Positions 7,131 through 16,546 of a stretch of 64,000 nt of DNA are shown here, piece after piece. Made by a program: the position numbers and the translations under genes. Origin of the DNA: Polyangia bacterium (GTDB lineage: Bacteria > Myxococcota_A > Polyangia > Nannocystales > Nannocystaceae). The notes beneath the pieces were generated by a model, which saw only the letters and a list, made by a program, of their open reading frames with translations, was not told where the DNA came from and searched no databases. Where the stretch lies: positions 1 through 64,000 of the forward strand of contig JAUHWG010000013.1 in NCBI GenBank assembly GCA_030424595.1, in the 5' to 3' direction. Every line of letters starts with the position of its first letter. The first letter of the stretch is position 1.

Positions 7131-9671
7131 ATGCTCCCATGCGACCCGCTGCCCCCGAGCCGGTGCAGCGTTCAGGTCAATGAGGAGGCGATCCTCGAGC
7201 CGGTCACCGACGACCAGGCCGAGGAGATCCACCTCGCCCCGCAACAACGCGCTGTCGACGCGCTGATCCGCGGTCTCGCTGAGCGCGCTCCGGGCTTCAA
7301 CGTCGCGGTGATCGGCCGTCGTGGCTGCGGTCGAACGTCGACGGCGATGGCCCTCGCGCGTCAGGAGGCCCGACGCCGGCCATCGCCGCACGATCTCGTG
7401 CTCCTGCCCAACCAACGGTGGCCTCTGGAGCCGCGACCGGCGCTCCTGCCGACCTCCACCGGACCGGCCTTCGTCCGCACCTTGGAGGAGCTCTACAGCA
7501 GCCTGGCCAGCGTCACCCACGAGATCCTCGACGGTCGGACCCGAAACCGGCTCCAGGTCGAGATTCACCGCGAGCAGAGCGCAGGCGAGCGCGTCCTCCA
7601 CGAGCAGCTCTCGAAGCAGGCCAAGGAGTTTGGCCTCGCGCTGATCGCCAGCGATGACGGCTTCGACTTCGTCCCGATCGACGACGACGACGCCGACGAC
7701 AACACGGACGACGACGCGAACGACGACGCGGGCACGGACGAGCCCTCCAAGTCCCAGGACGAAGAGCCCGACGAGCCCGACGAGAGCAGCGAAGGCGCCC
7801 CCTCCGAAGCCGACGATAAGCCGAGCGACAGCGCCGGATCATCGTCGAGCGAAGAACCCAGCCGACCGGCCCCTGCGGACGCTGACGAGGAGAACGGCTC
7901 CGGCCATCGTTTTGTCGCCGCCCTCGATGATCTGCGCCCCCACGTCGAGGAGACCCAGCGACAGCTGGCGCTCCTCGAGGCCGAGAGCGCCTCTCAGCTC
8001 CTCCAGCGCCAGCGTGACTCCCTCCGCGCGGCCTTCGCCGAGTGCTTCGCGGCGGTGCCCGAGGCCGCGCTGCCGACCGAGCAGCTCCAGTCCTTCATCA
8101 GCGAGCTCCACGACTACCTCGTCCACCTCTTCCAGCTCAACAGCACCCTCGCCACGCCTCCGCCCTTCTCGGAGATCCCCCGCGGCCTCGTGATCCCGAC
8201 CCTCCTCACCACCCGTGACGAGGGCTCCACCGCGCCGCTGGTCCAGGCCCGCAACGTCAGCATCGCCAGCCTCTTCGGCCGCAGCGTCGCCGCGCCGACG
8301 AGCGAGAGCCGCTACCCCGAGCCGGGCACCTTCATCGCCGGCGATCTCCACCGGGCGAACGGCGGCTTTCTGGTCATCGACGCGGACTCCCTGATCAAGC
8401 GTGAGCGGGTCTACGAGCACCTCAAGGGCTGTCTCCTCGCCCACGCGATCCAGCCCCACGAGGAGAGCGATGAGGGGCACGCGCTGCGGATCCAGCCGAT
8501 CCCGCTCGACGTCAAGGTCCTCCTGGTCGCCGACCCGGATCTGATCGCCCAGCTCCAGGAGCTCGACCCCGAGTTCAGCCGCCTCTTCAAGATCCGCGCG
8601 GGCTTCACCGAGGACATGCCGATCGAGGACGCGCTCACGGTCTACCCCGGCGTCGCCCACTGGCTCCACCTCCACCGAGGCCTCCCCCCCTGCACCCGCA
8701 GCGGGCTCCACGAGCTCATCGAGTACGGCGCCCGCCTGACCGAAGACCAGGAGCGGGTCAGCACCAACGTCGGCCTCCTGAGCGACCTCATCGCTGAGGC
8801 CGCCGCGATCGCCGAGCCCGACACAGCCCTCACTGGCGACCACTTCCGCAGCGCCCGGACGACGATCCAGGAGCGCCACGGGCAGATGCGCGACAAGCTC
8901 GTCGACCTCTACCGGACCGGCTCGCTCCGGGTCGAGCTTCGCGGCTCGCGGGTCGGTCAGGTCAACGGCCTCGCGGTCATCTCCGACGGCTTCCAGTCGG
9001 TCGGGCGTCCCTGTCGGGTGACCGCCGTGACCTACGCCGGCACCCAGGGGACCCTCAACATCGACCGCGAGGTCGAGATGTCGGGGCCGATCCACTCCAA
9101 GGGGATGATGATCCTAAGCGGCTACCTCTACGATCGCTTCGCCCGGACCAAGCCGATCGTCTTCGGCGCCTCGGTCGTCTTTGAGCAGACCTACATGCCG
9201 ATCGAGGGCGACTCAGCCTCGTCGGCGGAGCTCTTCGCGATCCTCTCGAGCCTCGCCCAGGCGCCCGCGCGCCAGGACATCGGCATCACGGGGAGCGTCG
9301 ATCAGCGGGGCCGGATCCTCCCGGTCGGCGGCGCCAACGAGAAGATCGAGGGCTTCTTCGATCTCTGCCAGGCCGAGGGGCTGACCGGCACCCAAGGGGT
9401 GATCATCCCGCACACCAACGTCCGCACGCTGATCCTCCGGCCCGACGTGGTCGAGGCGATCGCCGCGGGGCGCTTCTTCATCTGGCCGATCACGACCGTC
9501 GAAGAGGGGGTCGAGCTGCTGATGGGCAGCCCCGCCGGCGTCGACGACCTCGACGAGCAGGACGCGCTCGCCCTCGGCGCCCAGCAATTCCCAGAGGACA
9601 CGGTCTACGGCCGGATCGAGCGTCGCCTCGGCCGCCTCCGCGAGGCCCAGTCCCACAACCGGCAGCGCTGA
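7131..9671 (+). CDS. Lon-like ATP-dependent protease (LonB/YcbZ type)
   Basis: An 846-residue AAA+ protease-like protein. The N-terminal P-loop is GRRGCGRTST (about residues 63-72). Residues about 180-250 are an Asp/Glu-rich insertion. An AAA-lid region follows (PGTFIAGDLHRANGGFLVIDAD). The C-terminal Lon protease domain has the EGDSASSAE motif (about 692-700, catalytic serine) and the catalytic lysine K738 in NEKIEG. The layout matches the YcbZ/LonB-like group rather than classical Lon; there is no LON substrate-binding domain. It follows the H1-like gene by 2 bp, so translational coupling is likely. A role in degrading DNA-associated or damaged proteins is inferred from context. Confidence 0.9.
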   Translation: MLPCDPLPPSRCSVQVNEEAILEPVTDDQAEEIHLAPQQRAVDALIRGLAERAPGFNVAVIGRRGCGRTSTAMALARQEARRRPSPHDLVLLPNQRWPLEPRPALLPTSTGPAFVRTLEELYSSLASVTHEILDGRTRNRLQVEIHREQSAGERVLHEQLSKQAKEFGLALIASDDGFDFVPIDDDDADDNTDDDANDDAGTDEPSKSQDEEPDEPDESSEGAPSEADDKPSDSAGSSSSEEPSRPAPADADEENGSGHRFVAALDDLRPHVEETQRQLALLEAESASQLLQRQRDSLRAAFAECFAAVPEAALPTEQLQSFISELHDYLVHLFQLNSTLATPPPFSEIPRGLVIPTLLTTRDEGSTAPLVQARNVSIASLFGRSVAAPTSESRYPEPGTFIAGDLHRANGGFLVIDADSLIKRERVYEHLKGCLLAHAIQPHEESDEGHALRIQPIPLDVKVLLVADPDLIAQLQELDPEFSRLFKIRAGFTEDMPIEDALTVYPGVAHWLHLHRGLPPCTRSGLHELIEYGARLTEDQERVSTNVGLLSDLIAEAAAIAEPDTALTGDHFRSARTTIQERHGQMRDKLVDLYRTGSLRVELRGSRVGQVNGLAVISDGFQSVGRPCRVTAVTYAGTQGTLNIDREVEMSGPIHSKGMMILSGYLYDRFARTKPIVFGASVVFEQTYMPIEGDSASSAELFAILSSLAQAPARQDIGITGSVDQRGRILPVGGANEKIEGFFDLCQAEGLTGTQGVIIPHTNVRTLILRPDVVEAIAAGRFFIWPITTVEEGVELLMGSPAGVDDLDEQDALALGAQQFPEDTVYGRIERRLGRLREAQSHNRQR

Positions 9672-9815
9672 GAGGCCGTGCCGATCTGTGGTCGGCGGAG
9701 GAGCACAGACCAAGAGCTTCCATGCCTGAGCCGGCGTGGGAACCTCTGCTCCGAGCTGTGGATGGCTAGCGCCTCGGCGCAGACGCAACCCGACGACGCT
9801 CCGGCGTCCGAGGGA

Positions 9816-11711
9816 CTAGAAGGTCCCGATCACCTTGAAGTAGGCGATCGAGGTGCCGACCGCCTTCGCGCCGAACTTGGTCCGAGCTCCCTCTTTGCCG
9901 AGGAAGGCGAACGAGCCCACCTCGAAGTTGATAAAGCCCCGCGAGGGCGCCACGAGAACGGCCGGCGCGATCACCCCGGAGGCCCCCTCCCCCTCGGGGT
10001 TGTTCGAGGCGAAGTCGACAAGTCCGAAGGTGCGGAAGATCAGGTGGCGACCGAAGAAGATCAGGTCACCGCCGGCGAGCAGGTAGTTGCCGACATGATC
10101 GGCGCCGAACTCGTCGATGAACCCGCGCAGGTACTGGGCCTGGACGTAGACGTGCTTGCCGATGGTGTAGTCCGCACCGGCCGTCAGCTTGACGAAGGGG
10201 GTCTTGCGGACCGCGATCCCCTCGATCTCCTTGACCGGGTTGGCGATCCCATCGTCGGGCGTGACGTCGACCCCGGTGGGGAGCGGCATCTCGATCCGCA
10301 GCCGCTCCTCCTTCGGGATGAAGAGCCCCGCCTCGCCCCAGATCCCCATGTTGCCTAGCCAGGGCACCTGGGTCGTGAAGTCGAGGCCGATCACCTGCAT
10401 CTTCGGATAGATCAGGTAGGCGTCCGACTGGATGTAGTAGCCGTCCTCAGGCTCGTCGTCGGCGTTGAGCGGGTGGATCACCGACGACTCGACCTCCGCC
10501 GGCAGGGGGATGTCGTGGCGCCCGTAGTAGTACGACGCGCTGATGTCGATGTCCGCGAGGCGGGTGCCGATCTTCGCCGCCGCCTGGCCGTTCGCCAGGG
10601 TCCGGTCCGGCATGATCACGTGGCCGAGCACCTTCGGCAGGAGCTTCGGGTTTTGCGGGATGAAGGTGTCCTGCAGGTAGTAGATCCGCTCGCTGTTCGC
10701 CGGATCGGCGAAGGGGACCTCGGCGTAGGGATCGCGGAGCCCGGCGGCGGCGGACGGCGGCAGCAGGGCCGGGAAGAAGAGCGGGATGTAGACCGCTTGG
10801 AACCACAGCCGATCGCGCAGGGGCGCGTAGTCGACGACGACCATCTGGTTGGCGATAGGCTCGGTGAAGAGCGGCCTGTCCTCGAGGTCATCCGAGTTGA
10901 TGTTGTTGGTCGGGCTGAACTTGTCGGCCGTCCCCCAGACGACGATCTGCCGCCCGATCTTGATGTCGAGCCCCTTCGCGAGCTCGTTGAGGGCGATGTA
11001 GGCGGCCCGGCTCTCCATGTGGAACCGGTTCATCATCGACATCGTCGCGAGGTCGTCGAGCTCCTTCGCCTGCGAGCTGCCCATGAACACCGGCTCGATG
11101 TCGCCGACGATCTGGATGTGCTTGTTGGGCGTGTAGTTAAAGTAGAACTCGAGACGGTTCTCGTTGCGGCCGATCGTCCCCGGGCGGTCGGTCCGGGCGA
11201 TGTCGTAGTAGAGGCTGCTGAGAACGCGGGCGCGGAAGGTCAGCTTGTCCGAGGGGAAGAGGCCCTTCGACTCGGCCGCGGTCGTCGTCGACGACAGGGT
11301 GTCGATCGTCTCGGTCGATCCCGCGTCGAGGTCATCGCCGCCGTCGCCGAAGACATCGTCGAGGCTGTCGATCGAAGCATCACCCGCCTCTGCCGCGACC
11401 CCCTGCCCTGTCGACGCAGCCTCAGCACCGTCCCCGGAGTCCCCCGACTCCTCGGGCTCCTCGGCGCCGAAGACATCGTCCATCGACAGCTCGTCCAGGC
11501 TCTCCTCGGTCGCGGGCTCGGACTCCGCGCCAAGCTCAGCCTTCGCGGCGGGAGCAGCCGCAGAGGGGCTGATGCGGGTCCCCGTGGCCGTCGACGATGA
11601 AGCGTCAGAGGCCCCAATTACGGCCGGCCCCTCGTATCCGCGCGCTGCGGAGGGGGCCGGCGCGATGCCGAGGCTCAGTGACGAAGCTAGAAGGAGGCCT
11701 GTCGTACTCAC
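9816..11711 (-). CDS. DUF1302-like outer-membrane protein
   Basis: A 631-residue protein with an N-terminal signal peptide (TTGLLLASSLSLGIAPAPSAA) and a long acidic Ser/Glu/Asp linker (about 35-145). A beta-rich domain of the type seen in DUF1302 porin-like proteins follows, with LKIGRQIVVWG-like text (DIKIGRQIVVWGTADKFSP), PLRDRLWFQAVYIPLFFP and many alternating aromatic strands. It is the third gene of the RND exporter / LolA-like / outer-membrane trio, separated by 8 bp from the gene upstream. In other bacteria this pairing is associated with lipid or sterol export. The start is GTG 11711, and the next in-frame region upstream overlaps the preceding gene's stop. Confidence 0.82.
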   Translation of the reverse strand: MSTTGLLLASSLSLGIAPAPSAARGYEGPAVIGASDASSSTATGTRISPSAAAPAAKAELGAESEPATEESLDELSMDDVFGAEEPEESGDSGDGAEAASTGQGVAAEAGDASIDSLDDVFGDGGDDLDAGSTETIDTLSSTTTAAESKGLFPSDKLTFRARVLSSLYYDIARTDRPGTIGRNENRLEFYFNYTPNKHIQIVGDIEPVFMGSSQAKELDDLATMSMMNRFHMESRAAYIALNELAKGLDIKIGRQIVVWGTADKFSPTNNINSDDLEDRPLFTEPIANQMVVVDYAPLRDRLWFQAVYIPLFFPALLPPSAAAGLRDPYAEVPFADPANSERIYYLQDTFIPQNPKLLPKVLGHVIMPDRTLANGQAAAKIGTRLADIDISASYYYGRHDIPLPAEVESSVIHPLNADDEPEDGYYIQSDAYLIYPKMQVIGLDFTTQVPWLGNMGIWGEAGLFIPKEERLRIEMPLPTGVDVTPDDGIANPVKEIEGIAVRKTPFVKLTAGADYTIGKHVYVQAQYLRGFIDEFGADHVGNYLLAGGDLIFFGRHLIFRTFGLVDFASNNPEGEGASGVIAPAVLVAPSRGFINFEVGSFAFLGKEGARTKFGAKAVGTSIAYFKVIGTF

Positions 11712-11719
11712 CGGACTTC

Positions 11720-12487
11720 TCAGCCGCGCAAGAGGGTGCGGCGAGAGAAGATATCATCGGCGATCTCAGACTTCACATCGATATTTGTCATGTCGATCAC
11801 AGTCTCGTCGCCGGTCTTGAGGTTCTTCATCGTGATCTTGGTCGGGATCTTCGCCTTGCCGGCGGCCTTCCACTCCGACCGGGTCTGCACGCGCACGGCC
11901 TTGTCGGAGCCGTCGATGTAGCGGATCGTCGTGATCCCGCCGACCTTGGAGTCGATGACGATCTCCAGCTTGCGGTAGGAGCTGATGCCGTCGCGCTTCG
12001 GCGTCAGCGCGAGCGTGGTCTCGGTGCCGGACTTGCCGAGCACCTCGGCGTTGAAGGCCTCGGAGAGCTTGGCGAGCTTCATGTCCTCCGGCGAGAACTC
12101 GGAGCCGAGGAAGCCCTGATTCTGGGTATGTGCGGCGACCCGGCGGACCTTCTGAAATTCGGGGGTGTAGACGTAGATCGTGTCGGCGTCGGTCATCAGG
12201 ACCTTCATGCCGGCGACGTCTCCAGGGGCCGTGAAGTTGATGTACTGCTTCTCCAGGTCCTTCATCTTCATCTCGAAGACCATCGTCTTGGTCTTCTTGC
12301 CGCCCTTGAAGATGGTCATGTTCGCCGTGTAGCTCTGGTTCGGGTAGGCCGAGGCCTTCTTGTCGGCGACCTGAAGGATCTTCCCGCCGAGCGCCGCGGC
12401 GTCTTCAGCGGCGTCAGCAGGCGCAGCCACGCTGAGGCTGAGGGGGGCGACGAGGAGGGTGGCGAGGAGAAGTGAGGCCAGCTTCAT
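11720..12487 (-). CDS. outer-membrane lipoprotein-sorting (LolA-like) periplasmic protein
   Basis: A 255-residue secreted protein. The signal peptide is MKLASLLLATLLVAPLSLSVAAPADA. The mature part shows the beta-rich LolA/LppX-type fold used to carry lipids across the periplasm: SYTANMTIFKGGKKTKTMVFEMKMKD, APGDVAGMKVL, YVYTPEFQKVRRV and MTNIDV. This subfamily (MucB/LolA-like, 'outer membrane lipoprotein-sorting protein') is regularly encoded beside RND/MMPL exporters. ATG 12487 is chosen because it begins the signal peptide and has an AGGA element 6 nt upstream. The 13-residue extension to 12526 is unlikely. Confidence 0.88.
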   Translation of the reverse strand: MKLASLLLATLLVAPLSLSVAAPADAAEDAAALGGKILQVADKKASAYPNQSYTANMTIFKGGKKTKTMVFEMKMKDLEKQYINFTAPGDVAGMKVLMTDADTIYVYTPEFQKVRRVAAHTQNQGFLGSEFSPEDMKLAKLSEAFNAEVLGKSGTETTLALTPKRDGISSYRKLEIVIDSKVGGITTIRYIDGSDKAVRVQTRSEWKAAGKAKIPTKITMKNLKTGDETVIDMTNIDVKSEIADDIFSRRTLLRG

Positions 12488-12659
12488 GGTGATCCTGTGC
12501 TCCGCAAGGCGGGGTATCGGCGGCATTGGACGGTGCCCGCGCAGAGGTATTTAATCCCGATGGGTCAAAATCCCAAGGCGACGGCCGGAATGCCGGGAAA
12601 CCTTCGCGATTTGGGCCGGAGGGTGATCTGCATCACTCCTTCGCCCCCCAAAGCGTCGT

Positions 12660-15398
12660 TCACGCCTTCTTCGACCCACGGGTGAGCGCCGGGATCAGCC
12701 AGCACGCGCCCAGACCGGCCCCGAGGAGGCCGATCGCCAGACCGACGCCAAAGTCCCGCAGCGGCGCCATCCCGGAGTCCAGGAGCACAAGGAAGGCCGC
12801 CGAGAGCTGGAGCGCCGAGATCAGGAGGACCGCGCCGATCTCCCGCACAGCCCGGTCCCCCGACCCTGCTCCCGGGTACCTGCGGGCGCGAAAGAGGAGG
12901 TGGATCGCAAAGTCGACGCCTGCGCCGACGGCGATGCAGGAGACCATGCTGGTGCCGACGCTGATCGGTACGCCGAAGAGCGAGAGCGCGCCCAGGGTGA
13001 CCGCGAGGGTCCACAGCGCTGGCGCGAGGGCGATGAGCTGACGGGCGACCAGGAGCACCAAGCCGAGCCCGAGGATCGACACCAGCGTCGACCTCACGAG
13101 CGACGAGGTGACGCTCTCGGCGAAGGCCTGGCCGATCACCGGCTGTCCGGTGAGGCGCGGCAGGAAGGCGACCTCGCGCCCCTCCGCGCCCGCGGGCAGC
13201 ACAGCGACCCGCCACTCCTCGTCGGCGAGCTCCGAGAGCGCAGGCTCAATGGTCGCGCAGGTGAGCTTCTCCTCCTGCCCTGCATTCGCAGAATCGCCGG
13301 TCTTCTCCCCGTCTCCCTCGCCCTCCGGCGACTCGAGCCCCAGGGCCCCGCAGCGCTGGCGAGCGCGGTGGTTGATCAGCTCCTCGTCGATCCAGGAGCC
13401 GAGGAACTTCGCCGCGAAACCAACCCCCTCAGGGTCGCTCTCGGCCAGCGTCGGCAGCTTCTCCCGCAGGAGCGCCTCGAGCTGCGGGCCGCGGGGCTCG
13501 ATCAGGCTCGCCGGATCGATGCCGTCGATCTCCTCGCGGGGGACCCCCTCGACGGGGCTGTCCTCCGAGTCGAGCGCCCGATCGCGGAGCTCGGTGAGCG
13601 CCTCTCGCAGCTCCGGCGTCGCTGTCAGCGGCGCCCCCGGGCCGAGGAGGGAGGGGTCCACAGGATGACCCAGGAGCCGCTCTAGGCGAGCGCCGACCTC
13701 GGCGACCTGCACCGCGCGGACCTCGGGGATCGCGGTCGAGGCCGCGTACATCGTCCCGCCGTCGTCGGCGTAGCGGTCGAGCACCGCGCGGACCTCTGCC
13801 GTCACCGCGACCTGCTGCGGACCCGTCATCGGCGCGAGCTTGACGTGGATGAGCGCCCCCTTGGCGTCATCGGTCATCAGCTGCGCCATCGCCGGGTGAC
13901 CGATGAGATAGGTGAGCACCCGCGACGCCCGGCCGGCGGTCTCGGGGACGCCTCGCCGACCGCCGAGGGCGTCGTTGAGGATCTCCACCGGCTCGACCAC
14001 CGAGCGGGTGTCGACGACGCCCTCGATCGCGGCGACCTGCTCGCTGATCTCCCGGATCTCCCGGAGGGTGATCGCCTCGGAGAGCGGGCCCTCGATCGTC
14101 ACCTGGAGGAAGGTCGAGCCGCCGAAGTGCTGGTCGAAGAAGGCGCTCGCCTGCCTCGGCTCGCTGTCCTCCGAGAAGACATTGCCGGTGTCCGGATCAC
14201 CGCTCATCCGCGTCGCCAAGGCGACGCCACCGGCCGCGAGCGCCAGGAGGAGCCACAGCGGCGGCCTCACGCGCAGCGGCATCGGCCGCTCCGGCTTGGG
14301 CTTGATCGCCGCGTCGGGCAGCAGCGAGAGGAGCGCGGGCATCACGAAGAGGGCGAGCGCCAAGAGGATGAGGACCCCCACCCCAGCGGCGACGCCAAAG
14401 CGCTGCATCGGCACCTGCGGCATCACCAGGAGGGCGAAGAACGCGACCGCGGTCGTGAGCCCGCTGAGGAGCACCGGACGCCACAGCTCGCGGACGACGG
14501 CAGACGCCCGTTCTCGGCTATTCGCGCCCTCTTGCCGCTGGAAGCCGGCGAGGACGTGGACCCCAAACGCGCCGCCGAGGGCGACCATCATCACCGGGAT
14601 CGACGACGAGACGATCGTGAGCGCCTCGCCGAAGACCCCGTGCGCGCCCATCACCAGGCCGACGCCCAGCCCGGTGACGAGGACGTTGAGCACCGCCGCC
14701 ATCAACGAGCCGAGGAGGATCGCCGAGACCAAGACGAGCACGCCGATGACGACAGGCGACAGACGGACGATGTCGGAGCGGCTCGCCATCGCGGCGTCCT
14801 GCTCGATGAAGGGCGCCCCCGAGAAGTGAACCTCGCCTTCCCAGCGGCTCTCCGTCGCCGCGCGGATCTGGCTGAGGAGCGCCGCTCGGGCCTCCGCGTC
14901 GCGCTCCTGCTCGTGGATCAAGAAGACCAGAAGCGCGGCGGCCTGGCCGTCCGCGGAGATCAGGTTGCCGACGGCGTTGCGCGAGCCGAGCACCCGCTCG
15001 CGGATCTCCGCCGGATCGCGGAGCTCCTCGGGGACGAGCTCCGCCACCTCGAGGCCGTCATCCTTGACCACCGGGTTGGGAAGATCCGTAAACGAGAGGA
15101 CGACCTTCACGCCGCCGAGCTCGCCGAGCTCCTTGGCCAGCCCCCGCACCTTGTCGACCGCCTCGAGGCTGAGCATGTCGCCGGAGGTCGGCGCCAGGCC
15201 GACGAGCCCGACCTCGAGCATCCCGAAGCGATCCGCGACCTCGTGAAAGTTCACGACCTCCGGGTGGTCCGGCGGGAGAAAGGCGAGAACGTCGTTGTCC
15301 TCGCGGACGCTGCCGACACCGGGGAGGATCCAGGCGCAGAGGGCGACGAGGAGCGCGAGGATGATCCAGCGCGCCCGTACGATCAGATGGTCGGCCAT
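12660..15398 (-). CDS. RND/MMPL-family exporter
   Basis: A 912-residue inner-membrane protein with the duplicated RND layout: TM1 near residues 9-27 (ARWIILALLVALCAWILPGV), a periplasmic domain (about 30-225), TM2-6 (about 230-400), a second, larger periplasmic domain (about 420-740) with Asp/Glu-rich insertions, and TM8-12 (about 755-905). Its position ahead of LolA-like and DUF1302 genes suggests it moves a hydrophobic lipid to the periplasmic carrier. ATG 15398 has a strong GAGGGGAGA Shine-Dalgarno 3 nt upstream; the 18-residue longer frame is rejected. The substrate is unknown; hopanoid/sterol-type lipids are only a possibility. Confidence 0.9.
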   Translation of the reverse strand: MADHLIVRARWIILALLVALCAWILPGVGSVREDNDVLAFLPPDHPEVVNFHEVADRFGMLEVGLVGLAPTSGDMLSLEAVDKVRGLAKELGELGGVKVVLSFTDLPNPVVKDDGLEVAELVPEELRDPAEIRERVLGSRNAVGNLISADGQAAALLVFLIHEQERDAEARAALLSQIRAATESRWEGEVHFSGAPFIEQDAAMASRSDIVRLSPVVIGVLVLVSAILLGSLMAAVLNVLVTGLGVGLVMGAHGVFGEALTIVSSSIPVMMVALGGAFGVHVLAGFQRQEGANSRERASAVVRELWRPVLLSGLTTAVAFFALLVMPQVPMQRFGVAAGVGVLILLALALFVMPALLSLLPDAAIKPKPERPMPLRVRPPLWLLLALAAGGVALATRMSGDPDTGNVFSEDSEPRQASAFFDQHFGGSTFLQVTIEGPLSEAITLREIREISEQVAAIEGVVDTRSVVEPVEILNDALGGRRGVPETAGRASRVLTYLIGHPAMAQLMTDDAKGALIHVKLAPMTGPQQVAVTAEVRAVLDRYADDGGTMYAASTAIPEVRAVQVAEVGARLERLLGHPVDPSLLGPGAPLTATPELREALTELRDRALDSEDSPVEGVPREEIDGIDPASLIEPRGPQLEALLREKLPTLAESDPEGVGFAAKFLGSWIDEELINHRARQRCGALGLESPEGEGDGEKTGDSANAGQEEKLTCATIEPALSELADEEWRVAVLPAGAEGREVAFLPRLTGQPVIGQAFAESVTSSLVRSTLVSILGLGLVLLVARQLIALAPALWTLAVTLGALSLFGVPISVGTSMVSCIAVGAGVDFAIHLLFRARRYPGAGSGDRAVREIGAVLLISALQLSAAFLVLLDSGMAPLRDFGVGLAIGLLGAGLGACWLIPALTRGSKKA

Positions 15399-15427
15399 TG
15401 TCTCCCCTCGGCCCGGCGCGCCGGGTG

Positions 15428-16336
15428 TCAGCCCCAGACCGGGGAGAGCCACTCGCGGCGCCGCTCGACGCGGCCGCGGACGACATCTCCGAAGTAGGCC
15501 TGGAGGCGCTTGGTGATCTCGCCGATGGAACCGTCGCCGACCAGGCGACGATCGACCGAGCGGACCGGCGTGATCTCAGCCCCGGTCCCGCACAGGAACA
15601 TCTCGTCGGTCGTGTAGAGCTCGGAGCGGCCGATCGGGCGCTCGACGAAGGGGAGCCCGAGATCCTCGGTGAGGAGGGTGATGAGCGACCTGCGGGTGAT
15701 CCCGTCAAGGTTGTCCTCGGTGCTCGGCGGGCTGTAGAGAACGCCTCGCTTGATGATGAAGATGTGCTCGGCGCTGCCCTCCGAGACCTGGCCGCGCTCG
15801 GTCAGGAAGATCGCCTCGTCGAACCCGTTGTCGTGGGCCTCGCGGCGAGCGAGGGCGCTGTTGAGGTAGATCCCCGTCGGCTTGGTCCGGGCCGGGATCG
15901 CGTTGTCGGCGACCCTACGCCACGAGGAGATGCAGACGTCGATGCTGTCCTTGTCCAGGTAGCGCTGCAGCGGCATCGTGAAGGCCGTGAAGCACGAGTC
16001 CTCCTCGCGCAGGAGCGGCGCCAGGCGGTTCGAGTTCGAGAAGAGCAAGGGCCGGACGTAGACGTCGTAGTGGACCTCGTTGCGGCGGATGAGCTCGAGG
16101 ATGATCTCGGAGACCTGACGCCGATCCCCAGGCAGGCGCATGAAGAGCACCTTGGCGGAGGTCTGGAGGCGAGCCACGTGGTCCTCCAGGCGAAAGACGA
16201 ACACCTGCTCTCCGTCGTCCGCCAGGTAGCCCCGGACTCCGCCGAAGCAGCCCAGGCCATAGTTCAAACCGCGAGAGCGGACGCTGATCGTAGCGTCGTC
16301 ATCATCCACAAAATCGCCGTTGAAGTACGTGACCAT
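15428..16336 (-). CDS. ilvE: branched-chain amino-acid aminotransferase
   Basis: A 302-residue class IV PLP aminotransferase interconverting Val/Leu/Ile and their 2-oxo acids. Family marks are SVRSRGLNYGLGCFGGVRGY near the N-terminus, VRPLLF, the PLP-lysine segment RTKPTGIYLNS, FDEAIFLTERGQVSEGSAEHIF and LDGITRRSLI. The usual Asn in SAENIF is His here. ATG 16336 begins at the family start. A longer open frame to 16780 is the shadow of the next gene. CATCCT lies 9 nt upstream of the start. D-amino-acid or aminodeoxychorismate lyase relatives share the fold, but overall length and motifs favour IlvE. Confidence 0.9.
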   Translation of the reverse strand: MVTYFNGDFVDDDDATISVRSRGLNYGLGCFGGVRGYLADDGEQVFVFRLEDHVARLQTSAKVLFMRLPGDRRQVSEIILELIRRNEVHYDVYVRPLLFSNSNRLAPLLREEDSCFTAFTMPLQRYLDKDSIDVCISSWRRVADNAIPARTKPTGIYLNSALARREAHDNGFDEAIFLTERGQVSEGSAEHIFIIKRGVLYSPPSTEDNLDGITRRSLITLLTEDLGLPFVERPIGRSELYTTDEMFLCGTGAEITPVRSVDRRLVGDGSIGEITKRLQAYFGDVVRGRVERRREWLSPVWG

Positions 16337-16534
16337 CTCGGGGCGAGGATGCCAGAGGAGCCGACGGATCTTAAGACCCTGCCCGTGACCATTCCGGTGC
16401 GCAGGGAGCTGCGCGCCCCGACACGGCGCTTGCGCAGAGAGTCTCCTCACGGTTCTTCGAGCGTCCTCCGGTCGATGCTCGCACGACGGTCCCTCGCGCT
16501 TGTCTGGGCGATGTCCGCGGAGGCGCGCGCGACC

Positions 16535-16540
16535 TATCCT
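16535..16540 (+). promoter_or_regulatory. -10-like TATCCT, leaderless start
   Basis: TATCCT ends 6 nt before GTG 16547, the same word and spacing as at 19681 and 63069. Confidence 0.5.
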
Positions 16541-16546
16541 CGCGCC

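Noticed and set aside
15398-16546. N-terminal extension of the glycosyltransferase-like gene back to 15398
   Set aside because: Overlaps ilvE antisense and lacks coding character. The membrane protein begins at the helix after 16547.
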